Source of the DNA: Marsupella aquatica
Lineage: Eukaryota > Marchantiophyta
NCBI GenBank assembly: GCA_973895155.1
Contig: OZ316893.1
Span: 7,750,001-7,814,000, forward strand
Direction: 5' to 3'
Length of the DNA: 64,000 nt
Both the position numbers and the translations under genes were made by a program. The notes under the pieces are model-generated. The model worked only from the letters and a program-made list of their open reading frames with translations, was not told the origin of the DNA and made no database searches. Shown piece by piece: positions 33,887 through 43,682 of the stretch; within the stretch, counting starts at the first letter, position 1, and each line of letters begins with the position of its first letter.

Positions 33887-33911
33887 GTACCCCTCTAGCT
33901 TGCTTTTGACC
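33887..33911 (-). repeat. Right 25-bp terminal inverted repeat of the 27.5-kb element
   Basis: It is the exact reverse complement of 6411-6435, and TTTG follows at 33912-33915. Confidence 0.85.
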
Positions 33912-34792
33912 TTTGTAACAAACTGAACTAGATCATCAAACGAACTACAATTCCACTCTTCCAATCTATTCGCGGGCATGGTTTGCTCAACTTCACGTAG
34001 ACATGAATGTAACATGCCAGCAGCAATTCCCTCCACACTATTCCAAGTGATCCAAGTGTGGCACCACTGTTTGACTGGATCATCGTTAACACTTGCTGGG
34101 TGAAAAAACTGTCTCCGCAGCTCAGGATTGCAATGTGCCACAAGTAAAGTGCTTCGTAACTTTGGGTCTAGAGCAGAAACAGCGGTGAACAATCGTGCGC
34201 GGTCCATCGTACATACAACGGTGTCAGGCTTCTTCTCTCTCTTGTTTCTCTTTGTGATAGCATACATTTATGCACATGTACTGAGGAAATCTTCAAATTC
34301 AGGACTTAATAAGGGCGTAATTTTTGAAGACTTCACTGCCCAATCTTTGGTTGCATCTTTCATCATGGCCGCATACCGTTTTGAAATCTCGTCCGCCGAC
34401 CATGGACTCCCTTGAGCCTCCGCTGCCTCCATGTCGAGTTTGAATTGATGCGAGTACGACTTTATCTTATTCTCACAAAGAATGTAAACAAGTGCTTCTT
34501 GTGGCATCTTCTTCGTATACCATGACCCCTTCCGAGTTTTCAGCCGAATGCTTTCAAACTTCTTGAAATTACCCAGGTCAATCAGTTTACTGTAATACTC
34601 AAGGTCATGCGCCAGAATTTGTTTGATTCTGTCCACATCCAGGATCCAGGAAGGCTCTCCCCGTCCCCATGGAAGATACGTACAAGCAGGTCCGGGAGAG
34701 GTATCTCTGCGGGAGATTTGATTTGAAGATGAATGACATTGAGGCCATTGTTCGAGAGCTTGAATCCATTGATGATATCGAGGATGCTGCAA
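33912..34792 (-). pseudogene. Methyltransferase-like gene of the Mutator-like element, 5' part
   Basis: A single frame covers 34792-33912 with one in-frame TAA at 34268-34270. It continues at 6406 after excision of the 27.5-kb element; the joined codons read through QFVTNEFKRFGDS. The encoded region has stretches such as SWILDVDRIKQILAHDLEYY and ALDPKLRSTLLVAHCNPELR that I do not recognise. The first part is antisense to the first exon of the MULE transposase (34669 onward), so the true start is uncertain and may be internal. The two genes appear to be divergent with overlapping 5' ends. Confidence 0.5.
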
Positions 34793-37700
34793 CGTTCAAT
34801 GTCGATGACGGTGAACGGTTTTGGCATCTCTACGCAGGGATCTCGTACTCGGTTTGTTTAAGATAGCATGCAGGACTGTCCAGTTTCCCGCCGGTTCCAT
34901 GTGATGTGGTTGAGATTTCTTCAAGTGAGGATGGAGATCGTACTCTAAGTCCACCGTCGAAGAAGAAAAGCCCGCTCCCTGCTGTCGTGAAAGCTGAGAC
35001 TCCGGGAAGCTCTAAGCAGTTGGAGGTCGTGTACCGGCACAGTGCGATGGATACGTTACTCAAATCAACTGGTCATAGTGAGTTGTCACGGTTCATATCA
35101 GCGGGTGATTTCAGGCATGAACAAGTGTCCTGTCTACCAACGAAGTACAATGGTAATGTCGTGTTTGAGTTGCCGCCCATTGATAAGATGCTCTCTAAAG
35201 GCTCTAGGCTTAGGGACATGGATCGTGCCAAAGATTGTTACATTTGGACATGCATATTTCCAACAACTGCAACTGTTCATCCTAAAACCCTTTGGCAGTT
35301 TGGGAAGGTTACCTGTACGGGATTCATTGAATGCAGGAACAAGTCCTGCGACTATTTCCAAAGGAAGAAGAAGGCAAATGCTAAGGCATGGCAGGGTACT
35401 CCAAAGCTCAGTGGTCAGTATGCTGTGGGATCTTTCATCGAAGAGGGAGGTGTTGTTTGTCATTACTGCAAACAGATTCCTTTTTGTGTGAAGTACTGCC
35501 CTGCCCGTTTGTTTTACATGTACCCCCAAGTATTACTTGATGTGGAAACATGTAGTCATATGTCCCGCCTGGCAATTCATATAGGTGAGCACAACCATCC
35601 AGGTAGAAAAACCTTCTGTAGGAGTGCGGAGAAGATAGCTGAGGATCTAATTAAAAAAACATGAAGCCAATCCTCTGTCAAAACCGGCAGGGATCTTGAA
35701 TTTTGCTACAGGGTCCTTAGTGAAATCTCTCTACGAACATGTTGACGACATGGTCGATATCGAAGAAACTGAAATATGGAAGTCTCTGATGGTCCTTTCC
35801 ACTCCGCAGAAGTTTGCATCTCTTTGTCGGAGCGTTAGCATAGACCAAAAAGGTCGGGGTGAATTAGATTTTCTCTCGCAAATGCAGAGGAGGATTCATG
35901 TGTCGTTTCTCCAGAGGTATTTGCTTCCAGGTCAGGGATGTCAGAACGATAGGCCTCACATATTTAAAATGACCGTGAAAGGTCACAGTTCCGGTGTGGA
36001 TCTTTTGAGGCAGATGCAACCGGGTGGAAGACTCGAAGGAGCCTGGGTAAGTTTCAATGTGATGTAGCGTGTCACCACGGATTGGTTTACTTTCAGCGCA
36101 CACGTCTACGACCACAATTTCCGTGCACTGTGTACAATTTTCACATGCGAGTTGAAAGGTGAAGACACTGAGTCTTTTGAAAAGGCATGGAGAGTGATGA
36201 TTGAGGTTTGCAAAGAAAATGAACTTTAGGAGGTTGTCATCCAAGGATTTATGGCCGACAATGCACAAGCTGGATGGAATGCGGTGCGAAATGTTTTTTT
36301 TGGTGGACACCCGGACCCGGAGAGGGAGCGCTCTGATGCATTTCACTTTTATCAATCTTTTCATCATCATTCCAAGGAAGGAGTACTGGAAGAATGTCAA
36401 TCGGAGCATCGGAGACTTTGGGAGAAACTGAGAAATGCTCCATCATTTGTGGCAGCATACCGGGTGTCCCGAGAGATTGTTGTGTGGTGGCAATCAAGAA
36501 ACTGTGTCCCCAGAAAGCTGAAGATGCTGCAAAGCTGGATATCTTGGTGGGTTGTTTGCTGGCGCTAGTGGGGCAATTTTATTCGAGTGGTAAGGCATCC
36601 ATCTATCTAGACTGTAATGTTCATCAACTTCATATTAGCGCCAGGCGCTGGTTATTTTCTCCATACACGTCAAAACAAGTAGTACAAGAAATTGAAGCCA
36701 ATATGTAGTTAGAATTCAGTGTTAAACATTGAAATTGTATTTCAGGCCTGTTCTACATATTTATGTTGCCAACGCTGGGCGCTGGTAATAGAATACTACT
36801 TACGGTTGACATTTTCGTATGGCAGAGCAAAAGCGCTGAGGAAGGTGTCTTGATCCCCAACTGTACAGGGTCAGAATCAAGGCATGCGTCCATGAAAGCC
36901 TCGGCTACAAAGAAAAAGGTCGGTCTTTATGAAGCTTGCGAAGTTGACCAAAACCGTGCTCTGTCTCAAGTTGCCGGATACAATGCATACCGTAAAGGCT
37001 TGAACCGGGGGAAGGGGCCAACTATATGGGAATTGGCGTTCCATTCCGCCGATCAAGCAGGTTCGCCAAGATTGTTTGAAGAAGCGACTAATATGCTTCT
37101 ATCTAACGCAGCAGAATTTGATTTGGAAAGAAGTACTCCCCTGAATGGAGATATAATGACGAAGTCAATGAAGAGGAAGGGACATGCAACTGGGACTGTC
37201 TCTCCACAAGATTCCCATCGGCATGACACCGTTCTAATAACCACACCAAATACTCGTGGTTTGAAAAGGAAGAACCTGAACAAAACTGACTTTTCTTCTA
37301 TTCCCTCAAGTTCTGATCATCCTGTCACAAAGGCGGTGAATCTCTCAGGTATGGTCACATTAGAGAGTGATACTGATTCACTGGACTATACTCCTCAAAC
37401 AACCCAAACAACAAGATCCTCAAAACCTTCGCTCAGTGCCCCAGCAGCACTTCAGAATCAACTTCCACGCACGATTGTGCTAGAGAAGGATGTCCCTCCG
37501 GGGCAGTGGCAGTTGCGACGGACATCGAAGTATGGAGCAGGTCCGCAATGCAATGGTACACTGATGGAAGTTCGGATCGCAATGAGTGTCGAAATCGTAT
37601 CAAGAAGGTTGGCTTCCATTCGTCTGAAGGTGTTGTCGGAATTGTCGTGAAGGGCCATCGTCTCTTCAGGGGCGAACCCATCTCCGAAATGATTTGGTTT

Positions 37701-38354
37701 TTCCCGAACCAAGCGTGTTACAAGAGTCATCCGCGTCGTGGTGTTCATAAGCTTCCTCCTTTTCCTGACATTTTGCCTGTTCTGAAGGGTACGAGCCTGT
37801 CTCCTTCTGAAATTACATTCCTGGAAGAGCAAGGACTTGTCTTAGCGCGAACAACAGGATTGAGTCAATCTGCGCCATCTGCTTTTGACCTCAGGATAAA
37901 TGTTAACGTGTTCCCAGAAACAATAAGGTTTTTGGAGCCAAATCTCCGACTTGGTAGTCGGAATGGGAGGAACTCAAGGCCTCGGTCTAATCTCACTGTG
38001 GGTCACACGAAGCGAATGGAGTCTGCACGACAAGAAGTGATGAGTTTGGATGGGGAATGGAATGTTCAGACCGGAAATGCTTTTGGAAAGCAATTTTGAA
38101 TTCGAACCCATGAGAACCATCGATCACCAAGCACATACTTTGTCCAAATCTGTATCTTCACCGCTTGCTCTTGTGAAGACTTCTTCCTCCGACATTCGCG
38201 TGGCAAGTCGTACATGCCTTGCAAACATCTATACTGGGTGTACATAAATGTTTTCAAACTTGAGATTGAGGAGTTGACTCTTTGTAGCCAACCTATTTTG
38301 ACTTTAGGCGAAGTCAGGCTTGTGCTGGAGAGGCAGAACTTGAATGGCTTATGA
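34669..38354 (+). pseudogene. MULE-type transposase with WRKY-GCM1-like and SWIM zinc fingers
   Basis: The frame starts MEDTYKQVRERYLCGRFDLK. A zinc-binding N-terminal region resembles WRKY-GCM1/FLYWCH folds: CTGFIECRNKSCDYF, CHYCKQIPFCVKYCPARLFY and HIGEHNHP at 35315-35600. The MULE core follows (FKMTVKGHSSGVDLLRQMQP; DWFTFSAHVYDHNFRAL; GFMADNAQAGWNAVRNVF). An intron at about 36590-36823 carries two AGCGCC-type palindromes. The C terminus has a SWIM finger (TACSCEDFF ... MPCKHLYWV, about 38160-38245). Lesions: TAG 34864-34866, a frameshift in an A7 run near 35655, TAG 36065-36067, TAG 36227-36229, frameshifts near 36495 and 37550, and TGA 38097-38099. It once catalysed cut-and-paste transposition and is dead now. 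Confidence 0.75.
36637..36785. repeat. Two AGCGCC-type palindromes in the MULE transposase intron
   Basis: AGCGCCAGGCGCT is at 36637-36649 and the variant CCAACGCTGGGCGCTGG at 36769-36785. Both are within the presumed intron at 36590-36823, mirroring the paired copies in the intron at 5648-5837 of the divergent gene. Confidence 0.75.
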
Positions 38355-38460
38355 GAGAGATCGAAACTGCCCAATAGGTCGTCGTTCAATATAACGGTTA
38401 TTCCCTATTTTGTCTTTTTCCAATGGATATTTTAGTTGTTTTATTGAGACTTTGTTGGTT

Positions 38461-38473
38461 AGCGCCGGGCGCT
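38461..38473. repeat. AGCGCCGGGCGCT palindrome downstream of the MULE gene
   Basis: A perfect copy lies about 110 bp after the transposase stop. It is the last copy before the right end of the Mutator-like element; none is seen between here and 64 kb. Confidence 0.8.
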
Positions 38474-38897
38474 GGTTCTAGGAAACCGGATATTCATTGC
38501 TTCATTATGTACGTGCATTGTGGAAGAATGACCTCTTATTTTATTTAAAATGTGTAAGTTGATTAAATTGTCTACTATCTTCAAAGCCTCGAGGATGTGA
38601 TTTGTCATTTGTTTGTGACGTTACAAGGTCCATTTAATCAACTCCTTTAGATTGGGTTGATTTGGACTCCACGATTGACATGTGCTAAGGTGGGTCCCAC
38701 TCTAAGGGTCACTATTTGGCGATGAAAATAGATTGATTTGCATGAATGTTTCTTTAGGCACACTCCTAATACCATGTTTTTTTATCTTCTACAATAAATT
38801 GTTGTGTCAATGGAGGATTGATAGTACACTTCATCCATCGGATGGCACAAAATAATTGTTTGTTTTAAACTTTATTGCCCCCCAAAAAATTATGCCA

Positions 38898-38960
38898 TTA
38901 GAGTGGTGGATATGCACCTTAGAGTGGTGGATATGCACCTTAGAGTGGTGGATATGCACG
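38898..38960. repeat. Three 21-bp tandem repeats
   Basis: TTAGAGTGGTGGATATGCACC occurs three times, the last with one change. It lies in non-coding DNA (38.36-39.06 kb) near the right end of the Mutator-like element. That stretch otherwise holds no gene. Confidence 0.9.
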
Positions 38961-39088
38961 TTATGGTTCAGGCAAAACTGGTAACAGGGACAAGCTTACT
39001 GGTAACAGGTACAATTTCCCTGTTAACAAAAATAAACCCCTGGTAACAGGTTTTCTGTTTTCTGTTTGCTGTCATGGCTATCATACCC

Positions 39089-39097
39089 AGGAGAGGG
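39089..39097. repeat. Right 9-bp target duplication of the Mutator-like element
   Basis: AGGAGAGGG, identical to 2001-2009. Confidence 0.8.
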
Positions 39098-39166
39098 ACC
39101 TATCTCCGGTAACCCCGCTCTCTTGGAGGTCTTTCCTGAGACAGCAGAACCCTGAGGAGAGGGACC
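39098..39166 (-). repeat. One unit of a 66-bp coding tandem repeat split by the Mutator-like insertion
   Basis: CTCCGGTAACCCCGCTC...GAGACAGCAGAA occurs here and, in the same orientation, at about 1940-2009. After conceptual removal of the element the two units are adjacent and in frame, with a few differences. This is pre-existing host structure, not an insertion footprint. Confidence 0.7.
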
Positions 39167-40989
39167 TGAATACGATTGGCATACTTTATGAGCCAGATTG
39201 GGACTCATGGAACAATATGCTCTCGGAACAAAAATGGACATGTCCTGCAATATGTACATGCACATCAATAGTGACGGTGCATGAGTGCCAGGGAATCTTG
39301 CAATATAAATATATTGTAGAAAATTACATTCATTCAACATCTCTACCTCTCAATACATATCGACTGGGCAACATGAAAAAACCTGCAGAACCCGAAGAAG
39401 CAGATTCATTCCAATGCAATGAACCTAGGGTTGGTAAATGCATATATATATTTATATATGTATATGCCACCATACTTACTGGTTTTAAGTGCCCAAACTG
39501 TACCATTAGTAGACCCTTTGAAGGTGTCATTAATGGCACCCAGTAAGGCGCCAACAATGACGAATTACCATCAGACAAGGCCTTCATGAACTTAATCTTC
39601 CACCATCTCACTTTCTTAATAACATGGACGCTCTCTGGTATTCCACGACCAACGACCTCTCCACGGTACTGCCCCCTATACCTTACAGACTTATCGGCGT
39701 CTCTCATTTGCAGTTCTACCAAGGTCACCTTGAATGCATACGCACGAAGTTCCACAAAAATCTCTGGGTATGATTGTCCATGTCCAATGGCAATCGCTTC
39801 ATCTGCATCTGGTTCTACCTTCATATCTGCAAAATCAGTCAGCTCCTTTTTTCGGGCCGTAGGGATGGCACCTGCAATGAAATTCAGTGCAAGTACTTGA
39901 GGTTAATTCCAGGGTATTTCCAGGTTATTTCCAAGTTGCAAAAGATAGAACACAGTTCATTGCCAAAATCAATGGCACTGCGCTAACTAATGAATGAGAA
40001 TCTGTCAGTACGTACCTTCCTTCATTTTTGCATTTGCTTTCCTCCATTCATGCTTTCTGTTCTTGACGACCTCAAACAGGAAGCTTTCTGGCCAAGGCAT
40101 CTCATGTTTAGATCCGGTTTCTGGACACTCAAATTTGAGAGGTGAAAGTTCATGCATTCTACTCTGAACATACAATCAACAATTCTCTTTTGTCTTTGTG
40201 TCAGACTTGAAATCTGCACTGAGGTATTCGTATATCTCCTTGTCAGCGGCGAAATTCGCAAACCAATTCCTCACCGTTCTGTAATTTGCCTTGTGAGCTT
40301 GGTGCGCTTCTACATGCTTAGAAGCCAGAATGGACCGTCCTCCAGATTTGTTGGTCACATTGAAGATGTCCTCTGCCGAAGGATAGAACTGTGCACAGCA
40401 GCGTCGAAACACACATCAGCGTGTATTCAATCAAACAAAGAAACTACCATTGTGCACTGCATTAGATGCCTTCGCGTGATTATCAGAAGAGGTCCTTGCC
40501 GTGGTCGCAATGGATTTCAATAGGCTAATTTAATGTCACGAGAGACAAACAACTTACTTGATGATGCTTGGTAGAACCAATCATAGACGTCTCTCTCTCC
40601 GGCGCATCAGGAGTGCGGGTATTTTCAGCAGGCCTGATAGACTTGTGCTCTTCTTCACCAGAGCTCTCCTTTCGATTCGTATCATGTTCAGATAGTGTCT
40701 TCATTGGCGGCAATGGTGATGGCTACAACGGTGATGGTTGTAGCTGTGATGGCTGTGTGACTCCGGTATTGCTGCTCCCGTTGCATTCATTCACCCATCT
40801 CCTCAACTTCTTCTTGTGCACCCATGTCTTCATCCCCACACTGTCAAAGAAAAGTTGCCAATCATCCCCATCCATACAGAAGAAGCTTTCCCCAGTAAGA
40901 TCCAACTCCTCAATTTTGGGAGTGTACATTGTCGATTCTAAACATCGATCAATGTTTTCACACAATTCCTTAACGTAAGCCTGCTCCAT
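39098..40989 (-). pseudogene. Outermost interrupted multi-exon gene, 5' part (unknown function)
   Basis: Exon 1 is 40989-40558 (MEQAYVKELCENIDRCLEST, donor GTAAGT), with an in-frame TAG near 40725. Exon 2 is 40388-40016 (acceptor TGCACAG, donor GTACGT), with a TGA near 40176-40178. Exon 3 is 39871-39480 (donor GTAAGT), encoding AIPTARKKELTDFADMKVEP and a beta-rich-looking stretch (FVELRAYAFKVTLVELQMRD). A final exon-like region to 39098 encodes a 22-residue repeat unit (GPSPQGSAVSGKTSKRAGLP) that recurs on the other side of the Mutator-like element at about 2000-1937. No family is recognised. The DDWQLFFDSVGMKTW segment in exon 1 may help a profile search. Confidence 0.5.
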
Positions 40990-41038
40990 TCATGCATTGC
41001 AACTCTATTTCAATCAACGTCGATCAAGTGTAGGAAAC

Positions 41039-41094
41039 TCTGAAGATCGACTTCACTCTGAAGATCGACTTCACTCTGAAGATTGACTTCACTC
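41039..41094. repeat. Three tandem copies of a 19-bp unit
   Basis: CTGAAGATCGACTTCACT repeats three times with one substitution. It lies just upstream of the start of the outermost gene at 40989. Confidence 0.85.
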
Positions 41095-41185
41095 CAGGCG
41101 TACGCGTAGCAGAAATAGTGAAATACAGAGGGGGACTTAAAAGGAAAAGGGAGTATTACACCAAGCGCACTCACTGCCTCTCTCG

Positions 41186-41290
41186 TTCATCGTTCGTTTG
41201 AATCGCCCGCCCGCGCATGTTGAAGGTAAAGGCTGCAGGTTCATCGTCCATTTGAATCGCCCGCCCGCGCGTGTTCAAGGTAAAGGTTGC
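41186..41290. repeat. Two-copy GC-rich tandem repeat
   Basis: TTTGAATCGCCCGCCCGCGC followed by a GTTGAAGGTAAAGG-type sequence occurs twice, about 60 bp apart. It sits in the presumed promoter region of the minus-strand gene starting at 40989. Confidence 0.8.
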
Positions 41291-43013
41291 AAGGCAAGTA
41301 GTGCATGCGTTGCCCGCCTCAAAGCTAGTCCTCGTCAGTTTTGAACTGACCGCCCTGGTCCAAATTAATAATGTCACTCTTCAAAATGCGATATATCCGT
41401 AGTCCATTGCGTCAACCGCATCGCTGATTTTGTTTCTATCCAGCCAATTTTGGCCGGGGATTTAGGAGTTGCGATCATGATTATATAGCTGGGAAATTTT
41501 CCCTCACTCTACTATTCTAGGCCTAACTCAAAAGTCCACGCAGTTTGGATTACTATGACAAGTTAGGACAAGATACAAACTATTCCCATGGAGACTAGCG
41601 TAGCCTGCGCTTCGGGAAAGTAAAGCCGCCAGCTGCGATGACCTTCTGATCAATCAGAAGCCTATGTGGCAAATACCCTACATAGGATACCAAGAAGATA
41701 AGGCTGGCCTCAGTTTCCCTCCAGTTTCAGAGGGATCATTTCCGTGGGAATGATTCCAAAGGTACTAAAGAGTGGAGGTCATTGACCGTAGCTCACACCT
41801 CCCACTCTAAGTGTTCGATCCTCCTCTGTGCGAGCTCAGACAACTTCAGAATAAGTTTTACACGTTCACGCCCGATAACATCATCCAAAACGTGGAAGTC
41901 CACAGGCCACCTGCGGATCTTCGTACTACATGGGAGAATTCTCTGTCAAATCCCATGCCACCTTGTGCGATATCCTGTAATGTGTTTTGGATTTGGTAGA
42001 AATTATTGGCAGCACTCGGAGTCAATTCTTTTGATTGTAATAGTTTTTGCTTATGATTTGAGTTTGAAATGTGCTCGCAGGTCAAATACAGGGTTCTCGT
42101 ATACTTCAAAGCGAAAGCAGATCTTACCTAACCCTTTACCACCCACTTCTTCCTTAGCCCGGGCTTACTAGTAAATATCCTATAGTACCATTTACGCATC
42201 CTTGAAACTCGTCATCGATTTCACCAATCCCAAGCCTGGCCAGCCACCCCCTGTACACCGATCCTTAGAAACCAACTAAACCATATATCTTCTTTGTGTC
42301 CGGTGCGCTCTGATCGATGGAACAGGTATGAATCTGGATGTTCAATGATACAGACTCCGCGATCTATTTTCATGCAACATGCATCATTAATTATATATGG
42401 TATGTGGAATGTTTTGCAGGCCACGCAGGTCATATGAAACAGGTAGAGCATTAATATCAGAGGAAGTGAAGAAGCGGATGTGACATAGTTTGCTTAGCCG
42501 GTGCAAGGTATGTGCGAGGTATGTGAGGGGTATGTTTGGGGTATTTGTGGTTATGCTCATTCCAACACTAATGTTACAAGGTTAGTATGAGAATGAACTC
42601 GGATATTTAGAACAGACCACACTTTTTGAGTCTTTGAGATTACAGTTGAAGCAATATACATCATGAGCGCCATGCTGACAAAGGTGTTGTGGCATCGTCC
42701 GAGGCCGATGCCTGTTTTGTGGCAACCGCCCGGGTTGCCTTGACAGGTAACCGGGTTGCCAGTATGCTGTCCACCCCCCCCCCCCTTGCCAACCGGTATG
42801 CAGTGGTAAGTTGTCGCAAAAGATAATTTTACGACCTATTTTACGCATATGGAAGTTGTCGTCTATTTTTTCATGATTACTTACTTCTTCATTGAGTTGC
42901 AGCGTTGCCCCGGCCTTCAAAGTGCGAACTCCATTATTCATTTACATACATTACCCATCAATTCTCCATAAATATAATGAACACCTACTAGAACAAGAAC
43001 ACATCTGCCATAA
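41291..43013. other. Non-coding stretch
   Basis: About 1.7 kb has no gene I can support. A run of C is present near 42773-42784. Confidence 0.5.
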
Positions 43014-43283
43014 ATGTATTGTTTGGGGTCACGTTGTTTTTACGGTTGTCTGTATGCTTGTGTTTTTTTTCCCTTCCTGGTCGTTGGGATCGATGGAGCC
43101 ACGGATCCGCCCAATGAGTTTCAGGTGTTTCGCTATTTTTTTGGTCTGTTGATGTCCGGAGATTGGGGAGGGGCCCTTACCCAATTCTCCGTGAACTATG
43201 ATGACCCACTACATGATGTCGCTGCGATCCGCAAAAGCGCTATAGTGGCTGAGTTCTACTTGCTGTCCTGTATCAGAGTTTGA
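43014..43283 (+). CDS. Possible short coding exon, unknown
   Basis: The frame encodes VGIDGATDPPNEFQVFRYFF, then GLLMSGDWGGALTQFSVNYD and further residues to CIRV-stop. The second half has protein-like composition. The first half is hydrophobic and may be intronic. There are no clear neighbours in the same orientation. This is a weak call. Confidence 0.25.
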   Translation: MYCLGSRCFYGCLYACVFFPFLVVGIDGATDPPNEFQVFRYFFGLLMSGDWGGALTQFSVNYDDPLHDVAAIRKSAIVAEFYLLSCIRV

Positions 43284-43331
43284 AGTTGGAAGTTTTCCTT
43301 GAGAAATTGCGCACAAATTGCAAAATGAAAA

Positions 43332-43405
43332 ATTGCCGAGACCCATTCATCGATTAAACACTAGCCGAAACCCATTCATCGATTAAACACCAGCCAATTA
43401 ACACC
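43332..43405. repeat. Two tandem copies of a 37-bp unit
   Basis: GCCGAGACCCATTCATCGAT... is followed by GCCGAAACCCATTCATCGAT... with the same tail (TAAACACTAGCC or TAAACACCAGCC). Confidence 0.8.
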
Positions 43406-43682
43406 CAATTACTTTCTGGTACGTTTTAACAAACGCATCGTGGACATCACAACCTTCATTTAACAGATGCAGGTCCGAGCCCCCCTTTATTGCACATTGA
43501 AAATAAGTCGACCATTCACATACATACATTCTGGTCCCACTTGCCCCACAAACCAAGCATACACGTTATGCCATATCAAACCAAAATGGCAGGTCATTGC
43601 ATGGCCTATAGGAACCTTACAAACTAAAAGACTCCTGCCCAAAATGCCAAACCGTCGTACTTTGTGCTTGCATCTGGTCACA

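Larger units (their letters stand above)
6411..33911. mobile_element. 27.5-kb DNA transposon of unassigned superfamily (about 11.9 kb without the retrotransposon)
   Basis: The ends 6411-6435 and 33887-33911 are perfect 25-bp inverted repeats beginning GGTCAAAAGCAAGC. The similarity fades beyond them, though both subterminal regions carry AAGGACT motifs. The flanks are TTTG on both sides, and excision restores the host frame. The element has two convergent transcription units. The + unit encodes coiled-coil and RING proteins (7256-11337). The - unit encodes a transposase-like protein with SDG..QFK and GHGKG motifs (33289-14079). Minisatellites built on AAGGACT/AGTCCTT lie near the two converging 3' ends. 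I cannot place it in a named superfamily from sequence alone. Confidence 0.8.
2010..39088. mobile_element. Mutator-like DNA transposon (37,079 bp as it stands, about 9.6 kb without insertions)
   Basis: The left end begins GGGAATTTAC and reaches GACAGCAAACAG at 2024-2035. The right end, read inward on the minus strand, begins GGGTATGATAG and reaches the same GACAGCAAACAG (39073-39062). The ends are flanked by the perfect 9-bp duplication AGGAGAGGG. Inside are a MULE transposase pseudogene with a C-terminal SWIM finger on + and a methyltransferase-like gene on -, divergently arranged with overlapping 5' ends near 34.7 kb. The inverted ends are short and imperfect, so the assignment rests mainly on the transposase, the duplication length and the frame restoration of the disrupted host exon. 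The 27.5-kb element at 6411-33911 inserted later into its methyltransferase-like gene. Confidence 0.8.

Noticed and set aside
6411-33911. GCAAGC/GCTTGC flanks as a target duplication with a shorter inverted repeat starting TAGAGGGG
   Set aside because: These flanks are inverted, not direct. The inverted match extends outward to GGTC, and only the TTTG duplication restores the host frame.
34852-34875. A tiny intron removing the TAG at 34864 in the MULE gene
   Set aside because: It would be about 22 nt, far below plant intron sizes. The frame is the same on both sides, so a single nonsense change is simpler.
1940-39166. A direct repeat of about 66 bp on both sides of the Mutator-like element, as a very long target duplication
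   Set aside because: The two units differ at several positions and become adjacent and in frame once the element is removed with the 9-bp AGGAGAGGG copy. They are a pre-existing coding tandem repeat.
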